A DNA stretch of 64,000 nt from Phylloscopus collybita (GCA_027886175.1 JAJNNQ010000026.1:17824001-17888000); one strand, 5' to 3'; counted from the first letter of the stretch, positions 14,056 to 27,770 are shown. Notes: generated from the letters alone by a model not told the origin. Translations and numbers: made by a program.

Positions 14056-14440
14056 ATAGAATCACAGGATGGGTGAGGTAGGAAGGTACCACAGTGGGTC
14101 ATCTGCTCCAGCCTGCCTGCCCAAGCAGGGTCATCCTAGAGCACATGGCACAGCATTCTGCCCAGACGGTTCTTGAACATCTCCAGTGAGGGAGACTCCA
14201 CAACCTCTCTGAGCAATGTGTTCCACTGCTTAGCCACCTGCACAGTAGAGAAGTTCTTCCTCATATTCAGATGGAATTCCCTGTGCATCAGTTTCTGCCC
14301 ATTGGCTGGTTGTCCCTTGGCCAGCAAGTTCTTCTCTGCAGAGCTGCTTTCCAGCAGACCAGCCCCAGCCTGTGCTGGTGCCAGGTGCAGGACTCTGAAT
14401 TACTTTTCTGCAGATTACCTTCTCTGGATTTTGCAGACCC
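14056..14440 (-). mobile_element. CR1 LINE 3' fragment with ORF2 C-terminus remnant
   Basis: It begins with 'atagaatcacaggatggg' and runs through the typical CR1 wording for 'ccagtgagggagactccac', 'aacctctctgagcaatgtg', 'gaagttcttcctcat' and 'ctgctttccagcagaccag'. The minus strand keeps a 63-codon frame (14136-14327) with residues such as 'LREVVESPSLEMFKNRLG', which is the CR1 ORF2 C-terminal peptide seen in many bird genomes. The element is 5'-truncated and not functional. Confidence 0.92.
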
Positions 14441-14556
14441 ATGTCACACTACGTGCTATTGAGATTCAAGAATGAAATCTCAAACTGGATTTGAATATTT
14501 CCCCTTGGTACAAAATTTGTACACTTTTTCTTCTCCATGCTGTTCCTTTTGATAAA

Positions 14557-14580
14557 AAAAAAAAAAAATATATATATATA
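14557..14580. repeat. A-run plus (TA)n microsatellite
   Basis: A run of 15 A bases (14554-14568) is followed by about six TA units ending at 14580. Confidence 0.9.
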
Positions 14581-17500
14581 GACTTTGACAGACAAAATGT
14601 GATTATTTATTTCTAAGTGTTGAAGCATTTGAAACAGGTAATATCCCAATACACGTAAGAGTTATTTATTTTACTTTCCAGTATATTTAATTTTCAAGCC
14701 CACCACAAGAAGCCAGGATGGAAGAGCTAGGTAAAAAAAAGGCACTTGAAAATCAAAAAGAATAATTGTGGCAAGTATATAAACCTTAAGATTCCTTAAG
14801 TCATAGTATCAAAATTATTTCTAAAAAATAACTGGAAAATTAAAATATTTCCATAAGATGGAAGTATCAGAAGCTTAGACCTCAATACATAAAAGACAAT
14901 CTCCATTACACTCAGTTTTTAAAAAGCAGTTAAAAAGCAGTAAGTCAACTCAATAATTCCCAAAAATAAAACATCTATCAGTCACTTTCATTGATAACAG
15001 TGGTAAGAAGCTTCAGTCATACAACTGACACAATCAGAAAAAAGATATTGCAAGAAAAGTCACAGAATTTTTAAAGTAGGCAAGAGTGCTTTTTTCCTTT
15101 GAAAATTAATTTCAATATATATCATATAAAATACTCCCCCAAAATATACTGTAAATGGAATATTTATTTAAGTGCTCTTTAGGTGAAGAATCCTAGAAAA
15201 TTAAGAATATGGAATATGAACAGGCCTTGAATGTAGAGTTTTATTACTCTATAAAATGCGCATGTGCATGCATCAGTGAATCCAATTTTAAATAAACATA
15301 TTTTTCTGCCTGTTTTTTTAGGGCTACATTGTAGGCAGTGCCTGCATATTTACCTGTATAATTACAATACTCCCTAACTCTGAACCATTAACCACAATGT
15401 AAAACATAGCAATACAAAATAATGCTCAACACAAAATCTTTGGTTTTGCTAACATATACTGCCATGTGCGTGGAGTCTCATTCTCTTTGATGGATCATGA
15501 CTGGTACGTGAATTTCCATTCTGGATGACTGTTAAATTTCTCAACAAGGTTATCAGATTGGGGCATTTAAATTCAGCCAAAGCAGCAGATGTTTTGTGTT
15601 AGTTCAGTGGCTATTCATGAGCACATATAACAGGTACCAGAGGAGCTGTTATTGAAGATGATTCTATTAAAGTACTACTACCAACTGTCAACTTTTTACT
15701 ATTTATCACTTCATGTGTGTAGATATATTCCAATATTTTTCTTTTCCTAGATTAAGAAAATTGATGACACTGAGAAAACATAAAATGACATAAATTTAGC
15801 TAAAATTTCTAAAGATTTTTAAAGCTGTAAGAAAGAAACCTGAAGCTTTTAAAAGCTCAGAAAATGTCTAGCTGCCAATAATTGCTGGTTTTTTTTGCTA
15901 TTGATTATGAAATAATTGAGGGAAAGGAACGGATTATTTGGGGCTAAGAAAGTGAATAATCTAAATGTAAAATAATAAAATGATCACTTGAAAAAAGAAA
16001 ACAGTGAATACTGTAGACCATAAAATAATAGAGATATGAAGAGCAGAGGACAGTAAGGAAATAGGAATGCAGGGCATGTGGTTCAGTTTTCTAGGGTAAG
16101 AGTAGAAAGAAACATCAATAATAGCTTTCCATCAGAAGCTCTTACTCCTGAAAGCCTGGCACCTGACCTGATTCTTCAGGATATGGATCAAGTTTCTATG
16201 AATAAGAAATAATGAGTATATTTAAATTAGTTTAAATGAAAGAAACACCATATCTTTACTAAGACACCAAGCTTGGCAGCATTTTTTGTAGACTCTGAGA
16301 GAACAAAAAGCTCCTTGAACCAAAGACTATTGTTCCTTTTTACATGGCTTCCTGAAAAAAATGAGCTGCTTTGCTCAGCTCCTCTTGATCACTTCCAGTA
16401 ACCAATTCCATCTAAGCCCAATACATGGGAAAAGGTCTCAAAGATTTAACATTCCTACAAACTTTGTGAAAGCAGACAGCTGTATGGGGTGTCTGCTAGC
16501 TAAAAAGAAAATGCAACATGAATGCAACTTCTACTTAGGAGAGCAAAACTCACTTCTCAGTAAAGGCCCCCCTTTCAAATTGATTCCCTCTTGTTTAATA
16601 CAGGGTAAGTTTATATTGCAGCCTGAGTATTACTCAATTAAAATACCAACTCACAAATCCAAACCCCTAAGCAATATGGATTAATTTAGTCTTATAGGAC
16701 TATTTCTTAAACCCAAATTCTCTAATTCAAAACATAAAACCAACCAATATGCTGCTCATTCCACTCTCTCCCTCTCTTTGGCATGCAGCCCACCACTCTT
16801 TCTTCTTCTCCCTTGCACTAAGAATCTGGCATTTCTGCCTGCAGTGTGGCTCAGCACCCACTGTCTCCCCCAATCATCCCTTTCAGACTATTGAAAAACC
16901 TGGTAGTTAAAACGTGCTACATGAAAACACAGATGTGATCACACTTAGGGATTTCTGCAGATCTTAGTGCTGCCCATCTGCACTGAGAGCGTACCAAGTA
17001 CCTCTCCCAAAACATATCAGACACCTCCAAAGATTAAGACAGCATTTCAGTGCCACCCTTTTTATCACTAGATTTTAACAGACATTGAGGAGAAGCAAGA
17101 GTGCAGTGGTCACACCAGGTAGTTAAATGCAAGAACCTAAATTTAAGGGGAAATTAAGATCATAGTAATATGTGCTGAGTTTAAGGGATGTGCTGGTTTA
17201 GGCAACTGTAAGAGCACAGATTTCCTGTGCCATTTTCTAGAATTTATGTACCAAACTTCCACAAATCTCATTTTAATAATCAAGACAGGTAATCTAGTTC
17301 TCACTGCTCTTGATCATCAAGAATCACGCTCATAAAAAATGTCCAAAAATGGTATGGAATTGAAGTATCTTATACATCTTCTACTTTTTCTAACATTATG
17401 CCAAAAAAAATGCTGCAAATAACTAGCGAAATGTGCAATGTGCAAGGAAATGTGCATTTTGCTACTATGCCACACTGTTTTCTTTGCAATCAGAAGCTCA

Positions 17501-20500
17501 TCTATTCTTTGGATCAGATTTTAGGTGTAACAGTTGCTTTAAGAACATTTGAATGGGATCAGATCAAAAGTCCAACTGGCTCAGTATCCAATACAGGTTG
17601 AAAGCAGCAGTTGGAGAACACTGTTAGCAACAAGATCAACAAGATATGGATCATATCATTTCTGTTATTACTGTAACTCAACGATGCAGAATTTAAATGG
17701 AAAAAATCTTGTATCAGACTGTTGTATGATACTGAGCCTCCCATAACAATTTACTTGGCAATTAACAATCTTTACAGTTGAGCTGGAATGAGAGAAAGTT
17801 CATAAACAGTGTTAAGACTGGTAAAATAGAATACTGCTTTGTCTTGTCAACTAATAATATTTTGAGAAGCATTAACACTTTCAACCTTGAGTTTCAAAAA
17901 TCTACTATTCAAAATGAATATGGAGAGAGACTGCAATTTGTATTTGCAACAGTGTACTGGGAAGAGATCCCAAATATTCATTCAGATCAAGGTATGTCCT
18001 GAAGCAGAAGTAGACAGAAGCATTGCATCACCACAAAGCTGTGTTCAATTTAGCTGCTGTGTAAAGATGTACAATATGTCAGCTCAGAAAAAACAATATG
18101 CTAGTTCAGTGATATTATTTTTGAGATCGTAGCCAGTGTACTTGCACTTCAAATATAACACAACTGGCTTGATTGACCCTCAGTTTAAGGTCCGGAAAAA
18201 TCTTGTGGGTTAATTATCATACTGTTTATTTATAATAGATAGGTGGCTTTTGTGTAGCTGTGATTATCTCATATAGCTAGCTAATTTCCTGCTAATATCT
18301 TGCTCTAAAAAGTATTAAGATACAGTATTGATTTCAAAAAGATTAAACCACTGTGCTAATATGCAGGAGATTATTCAATTAGTAAAGATGACTGGCAACA
18401 TTTATCTAGAAATGCTCCCTGCTCCACAGTGAATATCTAAAGTAAAACTTAGCTAAACACATAAAATCAAAATACTCAAAAGCAGTCAAAAATGTGAATT
18501 CTAAAATTTCAGGAACAAGAAACAATTTCCATAAAATAAAGGTTCAGAAAACCTGATCTTGAAGTATCTCAAACTGCCGTTACTAAATAATCAGCTGTTA
18601 TTTTTTAAAAACTCTAAAATAAATCTATTATGAATTAAATTGCCAGATTTTCACTTTAAGTTCTCCAACACATTCTGTTCCATAAACCTGGTAAATTTTT
18701 GTCATCCATCTGCTTTACTGAGCAGTATAAAGGTGTTCTCAATTGGTAAATACCCAGAGTTGAATGATAGTCAAATAGCGACATTCATTCTCTTTTTCAA
18801 GTTTCTTGATGAGTTTCCTATTGGCTTCCTTTTTAATTGTTTCTGCACAATTTATGATAACATACCTTCCATTAAAAAATTAAAATTTAGCTTAAATAGG
18901 CTCTAGATGAGGTCAAAACTATTTTCATAATTTCAACCAATATTGTCTCTAGTGTTCATTGTGTCAAACAAACAAAAATCTCTTTTCCTTTTATTAGTGT
19001 AGGAAGAATTTATCTTCAAATATCTGTCTATCCAAACGTCTGCCTCAGTGAGCAGCTGTCGATCACACTGAAATAAAACTGTTAATTGTCACTCTTGAAA
19101 ATGGTCAATTCTTAGGGTTTTATGTTTTTGTTTTTTTTTTTACTAAGAACCATATTTGTTCATCCACCAGGACAAGGGACTATGTAAGAACTTTTCCCAT
19201 CAAAATGCAAGGGTCAGCCATATGTGCTCAGAGTGGTGAGGGCTGCTTATAATTCATCCCTTGGTGAAACACAAATACTGTTCATTCAATACACCTCTGA
19301 AAACCTGTTTTTTTCCCAAAGATATATAGTGATGAGAGGTCCATTGATTCAGTTCTTCCTCTAAGATGGGCTTTCACTATCTCCTGTAATGCTCAGTGTT
19401 TGTACTCAGTGTTGAAGTGGGAGAGGTTATTTTTCTCATTTAGTCCACAAAGGATAGCCATATACTGAAAATCACATCAGTCTGAGAATGGGATAAATTA
19501 CAATATCTTTGGAGTGTTTTACTGGATAAGGTTGACTAAAAGCATCTAGTTCTAAATGTAATTACAGCACAATTTTACACCTTTTACCAACCTACTTGAA
19601 ATTATTAGGTCTAATCTGTTAAATGACACCATTGCATAATTTTCATTTTCCTTATTTTGGTAAGTATTGTTAAATCAATTAGAATATGCAACATGCAATT
19701 AGGTATGATTCATTACTTATGCCCAGTAGTTAATTTGAGATGCATTTTCCAATACAGTTTTCATGATAATGTATTTTAATTTCTCTAGTTTTAGCTTGCA
19801 GTGAGACAGCTGTCAATTTATTCTCATTGTTCTCTACTTTCATTGCTCCAAGATTAAACTTCATGTCAGACTGACAACAAGGAAAGTTTAATGTACTCCT
19901 AAGTCTTACAAGCATACCTGGCAAATGACAACACAAAACTCTCATCAGGAAACCTAAGAAATCTCTAAATATATACATATAATTCCTTTCAGCTTCTATG
20001 TGTGTGTTTATTAAAAATAGTGGAGACAGAATAAAATTTAAGTGATTTTACAAAGTGGAAAACTACTTCAGGTAGACAAACTTCCTCTTCTCTCTTGCCT
20101 GAAAGAAATTTCCCTCAATATTTCAGATCTAGTCATCAAACATCATCCTCACCCTTCTCTCTTGTATAACCTTTCTCTGCCAAAAGAATAATACAACTCC
20201 TATTCACATCCTACCATGGACATCTGGAGACAGGATCATCACAATAGCATTATTTGCAGTTATCATACAGACTGAGACCTTCGAAGGTTAGATACCAGAT
20301 AGAAGAACAAAACTTTTCTGTTTTTTATCCGTGACTGACAGACAGTGCAGAATAGTTCCTTTGTACAGTCATGTTAAAGTTTGTTATTATAAACTCTTCA
20401 GCCAGAATGCCTCTTTTAGTTATATTTATTTAAGTTGTTGCTGTGAAAACAAAGATTATATCATTTTACACCCATGTTTTACAAATTAGATAGCCAGGGC

Positions 20501-23500
20501 ATCTGCAAAATGAAGCATAAGATCATTTACTGCGGCAAAGACTTTGATATGAATTGATAAAAAACAGTATCAGTGATCTGTATACAGTGTTTTTACTGTA
20601 CTAATTTCTAGGTACACTTTTAAAAGCATTTGTTTTTATTGGTTCCTGTTATGCTTCAGAATGCCTTTAAAGAGAAAAGTCATCCTTTCTTCACTGCTCA
20701 CTTTTTTCCCAAGGGAAAAAAACAAACAAACCAACCAAACACAAACCCCATATATTTAATCGGAAATAGCTTCATAAAAATATGTTTAGTATAGGTAGCT
20801 AAAAAATAGTTTTATGACAGTTCAGAGAGCCTTATCCCACACATTGAAATAAGTACCATGGTTAATGAAATCTAAATGGGTGAGGAAAGGTTTCAGGGCT
20901 ATATGATGGTGTTCCCACCAAGCTCTAAGAAGCAGAGCAATGGGAAATCATATTAAAGGTGTGCAAAACATGACCTAAAATAAAGTAAGATAAAACTAAA
21001 GAACACAATTTGAATTTGAAGGCTTCAATGCAGAGCTCCTTCTAATTAGTATTTTGACAAATTTCTCTTGCAAATCTTGAAATAAAGTTATAAAAAGATG
21101 TTTTATGAAAAAGATGCTTTACAGGCACCATATTAAATGACCCCTTCTGCAAAGTGTTTATCATTTTAAAAAATCAACTCTTTCTCCATCTTCTTTCAAG
21201 AATCTCACTACACAGATGCTCAACAGAACTGCTTTATGATAACTATTAGAAACACTCTATACTTGTTCATAACAACTCAAGTCCTAGAATATCTAGGAGC
21301 CTCCCAGTGTCTTTAAATGATCCTAAGATGTCACTGGTGTGCTTTAATGACATACTAAGAGACAAAACCTGCATGAAAATCCATACTGTCCAAAGAGATT
21401 TGAGCTCTAGATTCTGTGAAAAGTAGGAAGATTTCCTTTTCTATTATATAGCTGAGGAACGGAGGTGCAATAATGAAGTGAGTTCCTGAAATCATGCAGA
21501 AGAACTGTGTAGAATCAGAAACTGAATATGAACCATCACCTTCAAATTATGTTTGCTAATTATATCTCTGTTTCCTAAGTTGATAAAAGAGGACCTGAAT
21601 AAAGGAGGACCTGAGATCTTTTTCAGATCACTTTCTTCCATCCACTATATAAATATTATTGCAATATTCAGAGGGGAAAAAAATCAACATATTTTTAAAT
21701 ACAAAATCTTTGAAGTTATACTAAGTATCCAATAGTCATCTGAATTTTTTTTTTTTTTTTGTCACATTGAGGTTACATTGAGGCAAAAAGAACAAAGCAC
21801 TGAGAAAAGGAAAAGGGAATATTTCTGAGATTCCACAAGAATGGACAAAATAGTGTGGTGTTGGAAACCACAGCTGAAGCTTATTGGAGATCCACTTCCT
21901 TGAACGATTTCTGTAATTCTCTAATTACTCTAATCAAAGCTAGCTATTTTGCCTTTTATACACATCTCCAAAAATATGGTTTGCACTGAGTGCCTTTGTA
22001 TGATATCTGCATTCACATCCACACAAAACATTTATCTGCTTTCTAAACTTACAGCTTCTGGACAAGTCAGGAGAAAGAGCTTTGCTGACTAGCAAAGTGG
22101 AAGCCTAGCCTTTTGTCCCAACACCAGACAGTGTGAGGTGGAGGGTGGTAGCTAGACTCAGAGAACTGCACCACTTTCAAATTAACTGCCCTCTTTACTC
22201 AAATAATGTCAACTGAAAATCCATGCAGAGGTGGTAAAGTACATCTTCATACTTGATACTACCAACACAGTACACCAAAAGGCTGATAGACAGCTGCACC
22301 ACAACCACCCTCAGCTAAAGCTATTCCTTCTGGAAAAAAGACAAACCCAAACCCTCAGTCTACAGCTGGCCTGACACAATCCTTCATCTGGACCAACAGA
22401 GCCTGTATTGTCACTGTGTACCACACACCAGAAAGAATTTATGTACCTGAGAGAGGAAAAGCTTTCTGAATAATTACATTCGACTTAGGGTCTTTCTGAC
22501 AAAGTAATATATCACAGAAGCAAATATAGTAAATAGAGAGCACTGAACAGAAATATTTTGAGGGTAAGTTCTGCTCTGATGTAGGTGGCCCCTTTATTCC
22601 CTTTATTTTTCAGCCCTAACCTGTCACCTTCCCAGAATCCAGATGAAATTCTATTGCAAAGAAATTGTTAAGAGTTGAAAAGCCTGTGTTACTAGGGATT
22701 AGAAGAGTGGCAGCTAAAATTATTAACTTCACACACTTTTTGTATTCCTACTATTAGAAAGAGTCTAACCCCCCTTTATTTTGTCCTCTCTACAGGCACA
22801 GACAAACCCCCTTGTTTCCACCAACGGTCTTGCAATTTAAATACTGCAAGACACAAGAAATGGGATACTACAAGAAAACAACGAAAAAAAGATAGTGTGA
22901 TATGAAGCTTTCAAGGACTGTTACAAATACATGTAGAAACAAAACAAGAATTTTAAGGAGGGATGCTTTGGGAATAGCAAAAGCCTCATGAGCTTCAAAA
23001 AGAGCATGGGGAAAAGCTTAAAAAGAAAGGCTGAAAAATTAGCACACAAGAAATGAAAACTCAGGTTTAATGAGGATATGAAGTAGTTCCTGGGATGAGA
23101 GTCAGTACAGAAAATATGGATAAGTGGTAACACAGAAGAAAAGCCACTTGGAAGCAGTGAGATGCTTTTGTACAGCATTAAGTATTCCTACTACTATTTT
23201 TTTCTGGCCTACTACAGATAGAGATAAGAACTGCAAAGTTTTATGGATTTACATTTTACAGAAGATTGAGTATTTGAACTCATCCAGTACATTATGTTAT
23301 TTCCAGCTTGACTTTGCAAAAAAGCCCAAACTGGTTTATACTATGAATATTTATTGCTATTCTATTTTACATAATATATACATAGGTTTATATATAGGTT
23401 GGAATTCTTAACAGTGAGTCAATTATATGGAATTTTACAGACTAGAATGCATATGTTCTACTTGTGAAATATTTCCTAGAAAGCATTAGTGAATATAAAT

Positions 23501-26500
23501 TCATTTGAGATTTCTATCAGATCTTCTGACTTCTGTCATTCTATTGACATATATGCTTCAGTGGCAAAACAGATAATTTCAGAATTAAAAATATTATCAA
23601 TAACCCTCTTTCCACTCTCAGTATATATTTATTTTAGTCAACTTTCTTCTTTGTCAATCAAGTTAAAACAATGACTCAAAATGAAGATATCTTGGCATAT
23701 GTATCTATTATTCCTTCTATAATGTAGTACTCCCACTGGCTTTCATGGGAATTATGCACATGAAAAGGCTGCATCATTAGGCTAGATTAAGAAAAGACAT
23801 TTAGGAATACTTAACCCATCATACCACTTCAGAACTTAATATTTACAATGGTACTTTAGCCTGGAGCAATATAAACAAAAGTAGAAAATGCAGCTCCTGG
23901 AAATATACTATGGATGGATTTTTCTTAACTTTTTTCAATAAAATTGAACTGACTTAAAACTATTTTTCTTGCTTTTTCATATATGAACAAATACTGAAAT
24001 ATGAATCAAATCACTCCAAAAGACTTGCAGTATTCCTAAACCAGAGAAGACACATGTCAGTAAGGGGATGGTAAAAGGGTTACATTGCACATATATGAAC
24101 TAGATGTCTGTGCAACCATGTAAAGATCCTTAAATTTTTTTTCTTGGTATCGCTATGTCTTTTTTAACGTATTAAACCTGATCCTCTGGAAGCATAGCCA
24201 GTCATCTTTTACTCTTCAGACACATGATTTCCATTTTGACTTCATAAGGGTTGCTCTCCCATGCCATGACAACTCAAGGATAATATGAACTATCTTCCTC
24301 TGACACAGGAAAGATATTGGGCCTTTCTCTGAGCTAAAATTGATTGGACTTCCACTTTAACACATTGGGTAGACAACAACTGGCCCTTTCCTGGATGTAG
24401 AGTCAATCTTCTAGGCTACTTAGAATGGGATAACTTTCTAAATGTTCTCTTTTTTTAAACCTAAAACAATACTGCTGCACAGTTGACCCAGGACTGTAAT
24501 TCTTGATTGCTAGTAACATCCTTGCCACTTTTGTAAAAAAGTATTCCCACCTACCTGTAATAGTGCCTCAAATCCAGATTGTCCAATCTGACAGGAAAAG
24601 TTCAGATCTTAACTTCTAGCCACCCATTTACTTCATAACACGGGCACTGTTATAAAAGTTTTACTCTGCAATAGTATTTCTACAACTTTAAACAATCCTC
24701 TGAGGATTGAACACTTCAGATATTCTTTACAGTTTGATAGCTCACATCTGGACATCACTAACCAGGTCAATCACAGGTACTTATCTTGTGAGATAAGGAT
24801 ATTGGAAACAATATCCATGGAGACTCCTGCTAGAAGCATAAATCCTTGAATTAAAAACCTGTTCAAACACATGATGCACCTTTTCCAATTGTACTGTAGA
24901 TACCCTAGACTGAATCCTGGGTTAACAGATGTCTTTGTACCTACCATATGCAAGCCATTGTGTTAAAATATTCTTAGGCAAACTAGATTTTCTTAAGAAG
25001 TGACAAACCACATTTCATTAAGCAAGAATATAGAACTTACACATGGCATTTGAAATCATGTCTAAGTCTAGAAGACTGTATTTCAAGAAAGTAGAAATAA
25101 TGAGAGTCCAGAGCACAATAACAAGAATTAAAGCAATGCAAGAAAAATATTGGATTTTTTTCTATAAAGAAGAAAACAAAAAACAGGTATTGCTTAAAAG
25201 AATAACACAGTGGAAACATGACTGAGAATCTCAAAACTGTAAGAGTCTGGGACAAAGAGAAAAATAAAAATCCCTGTAGCTACTAACTAAAAAAAGCCAG
25301 TGGGTTCAACTAATTTACTTTTAGCAGGTTAAGTTTAAGATCACAAAGCACAAAAAACATTCTAGTGGGAAGACAAGAGAAATACTGGAATGGATAACTT
25401 ACTTAGGTAAGTAATCATAACAAATCTTTAGGCAGACAGGCAAGTGCTCATTTAAAAAGACAACTTTTATTGGTCGTGGCTCTGGAGGAGGAGTGAGGGA
25501 GCAGGCATATGATGCCTTTTGGGGATAAGTTTCAATTGTACGATTCCATGCTGAAGTGACTGAAGAAAGGCAGTCATGTAATGACCCACTTCTTGTGGGA
25601 TCTTGATTTGGAAGGAAAGTATTTTTCTGGAAAAGACCAAATCAAATTCTTCATGTATACAATCACTTGGATTCTGACACGATCTATGAATCACCTAGCT
25701 ACATTGATCCAATCTGCAGCTTCTTTATTCAACAGTTTAATGACAACAACTTTCAGGACTGGACTATATACAAACTCTATCTGATGCAGCCATAGATATA
25801 GGATGTTGCTTGCTAAGAGGAAACTTAGTTACATGTCCCCTGGCCTTGAGGCCAGACAACGCTAGCAACAGCTGCTAATAACACTGAAGCCCAGATACAG
25901 ACCCTGCTGAAAAGCTTAAAGGAATTAGTTTTACAATATTTTGCTTTAAAAATCTAGATGTACTTCAAATTCTTATTCTCATGTCTCTACTTTACTATTA
26001 AATGGGAATCTTTAGTGTTTTGTTTGTTTTTAATTTAAGCCTAAATTTTTTTACTGGCAGATCGACTTTAATATCTAAAATCATGATCCTGTACAAAGGC
26101 CACAAGCCTTTGGAGAGTTAACACTCATTAAAGAACCTTCTCTAGTCAATTATTTTGTTTCCAATAAAAATGTCTGATTAATGAGATAACACAGGACAAA
26201 TGTATAGCTACCAGTCTGATTAGCAACTAAGTATGGAAAAACTATAATTTTCCAGCTTCATTTCAATATTCTTGCCTACTATTCTGTAATAAGCAGCACA
26301 CAGAAATAGGAAAGTTACATAGTCATACTTATTCCCTACATTTAAATCGCTTGATCTAACACCAGGTGAATGATCCAAGGAAAAAAGAACAAACTTGCAA
26401 CACAGTTCATCTTTTGGATGGCGAGAACTAAACTATTAGAAAATGAAGTTTTTAAAATGCATAAAGACCATGACAGCTGAAATAGGTACAACAGCAATAT

Positions 26501-26640
26501 AGCGAGTATCAGGTGTTCTCAAAGTTTCTACGCATAACAAAGTAGCTCCCATTCAAAACACCGTAATTTGACAAAGTTACGAACGTCAGTGCTTCAAATG
26601 CAATCCTTTAATAAAATACATCTCACCTATACACGATTGC
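14581..26640. other. AT-rich intergenic desert
   Basis: Twelve kilobases without a supportable gene. Open frames are short (longest 107 codons at 16361-16684), with no recognisable domain, no codon pattern and no splice context. A 16-base T run lies at 21745-21760 and an A/C-rich tract at 20715-20752. A weak pseudogene-like frame near 25.46-25.80 kb is listed among the findings. The + strand remains A-rich. Confidence 0.5.
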
Positions 26641-26689
26641 TCCCTGACAGTGTGTACATTACTGCTCTTTCCACAACCACTCCAAAGAG

Positions 26690-26875
26690 GCACCAAAGGC
26701 AGCTCCGATCCGGAGGCACCACCTCCGCCCCCCGATCAGCAAAGATGCCAAAGCCACGGTTCCCGGAGCGAAGGGAGCCCCCGGGTTGCCCCTTGGGGCT
26801 GTCCGCGGCGTACTCACCATGGCGGGCCACTTTTGGAGACTTTCTTCCCCTCCCCCTGCACCTACGCACAATGAG
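26690..26875 (-). promoter_or_regulatory. Isolated CpG-rich patch with minus-strand ATG and splice donor
   Basis: Within AT-rich flanks this patch carries about 11 CpG dinucleotides in roughly 130 bases (26707-26835). On the minus strand it contains 'gcccgccATGgtgagta': a favourable start context with the ATG at 26820-26818 and a near-perfect GT donor beginning at 26817. This would suit a first exon that ends at its start codon, or a non-coding RNA first exon. On the + strand the same bases read 'ccatggcggg', which resembles a YY1 site. No downstream minus-strand exon was identified, so a gene is not claimed. Confidence 0.35.
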
Positions 26876-26929
26876 GCAGAATGGAGAGCAGTTTCAGCAT
26901 TAAATTTGAACTTCCCTGCTTTTGTTAGC

Positions 26930-27450
26930 ATGAGTCACCACCTTAACATTATCTCAGCTGTAGACTTTTATCTGTGAATATCTAAGCCCTGTCTTGTGGA
27001 AAACTAATTACTGAGCCACTGAGAGGCTTCATAATGTCCTGCATTTAAGTCCTGAACATCATACATAATGCATAGGAAGCAGTCGCTGCACTCTGATTAC
27101 AGAACACTGTCATTAAGAGAGCAAATTAAAGATGTGAATAATTCACTGGCTGAGCTTATTGTCAGTGCTGCATTGTGAAATTAGAATTTCTAATAAGTAC
27201 TGCAATTTTTTTAACCCAATTAACACAGAGAACATCTTGAGTCTGATTAGTACAATAAAAATTATTACCTTATTCTTTTGCTTCACAACAGCCAAATTAA
27301 ATACTGTACTTAATTATGCAGCATTCATCGCTTCTATGCTAGAAATAATAATAATAAAAAATTCTCACTATCGCTTTAATAAGACTTCCAATATTTAGAG
27401 TGCAACTGAAAAATAGAGCATATGAATCTCCTGCACAATTTCTTATCACA
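26930..27450. promoter_or_regulatory. Putative conserved non-coding element, homeodomain-motif rich
   Basis: This stretch is dense in TAAT/ATTA cores and related motifs, including 'aaactaattactgag', 'cataatgcatagg', 'gtcattaagagag', 'gaataattcact', 'aacccaattaaca' and 'cttaattatgcag'. It has few simple repeats and none of the repeat wording seen elsewhere. Together with its place in a gene-poor interval beside a CpG patch, this looks like a developmental enhancer. That is an inference from texture; conservation cannot be tested here. Confidence 0.35.
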
Positions 27451-27461
27451 AAGTTACTGGC

Positions 27462-27484
27462 TTTTTTTTTTTTTTTTTTTTTTT
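27462..27484 (+). repeat. Poly-T tract
   Basis: An uninterrupted run of 23 T bases, followed by 'acag'. On its own this imitates a splice acceptor, but no exon follows it. Confidence 0.95.
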
Positions 27485-27717
27485 ACAGTCTTTGAAAATA
27501 GGGTTTAATATCAGCAGCCGACCATGATGTCACTGCTGAAGTCTTCTCTGGAAACAAAAAGGTATTAAAAAAAATTCCACAAAACGACCCTTCTGAACAA
27601 GCTCTGAATATATATTGTGAATTAACTTTCTCTGGGTTGATATGAAGGCAGAAAAAAAAAAAAAAGCATTACCACTCACTGCCTTGAAATCGAATACACA
27701 AATATACAAACATAGAA

Positions 27718-27732
27718 ATGTGTGTGTATACA

Positions 27733-27770
<38 letters not shown>
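27718..27770. repeat. (CA)n microsatellite with palindromic GT/CA head
   Basis: A CA array of about 15 units ends at 27766. Its left part is a perfect 22-base palindrome (27718-27739) made of GT units meeting CA units at a central TATA-type step. The minus-strand 77-codon frame with repeated Cys-Val is an artefact of this array. Confidence 0.95.

Noticed and set aside
14136..14327. 63-codon minus-strand frame with protein-like character
   Set aside because: It is the CR1 ORF2 C-terminal peptide, part of a truncated LINE and not a host gene.
16361..16684. 107-codon + strand frame in the desert
   Set aside because: Mixed composition without recognisable domain or upstream promoter; length is within chance for a 64-kb window.
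27530..27763. 77-codon minus-strand frame beginning with Cys-Val repeats
   Set aside because: Translation of the CA microsatellite.
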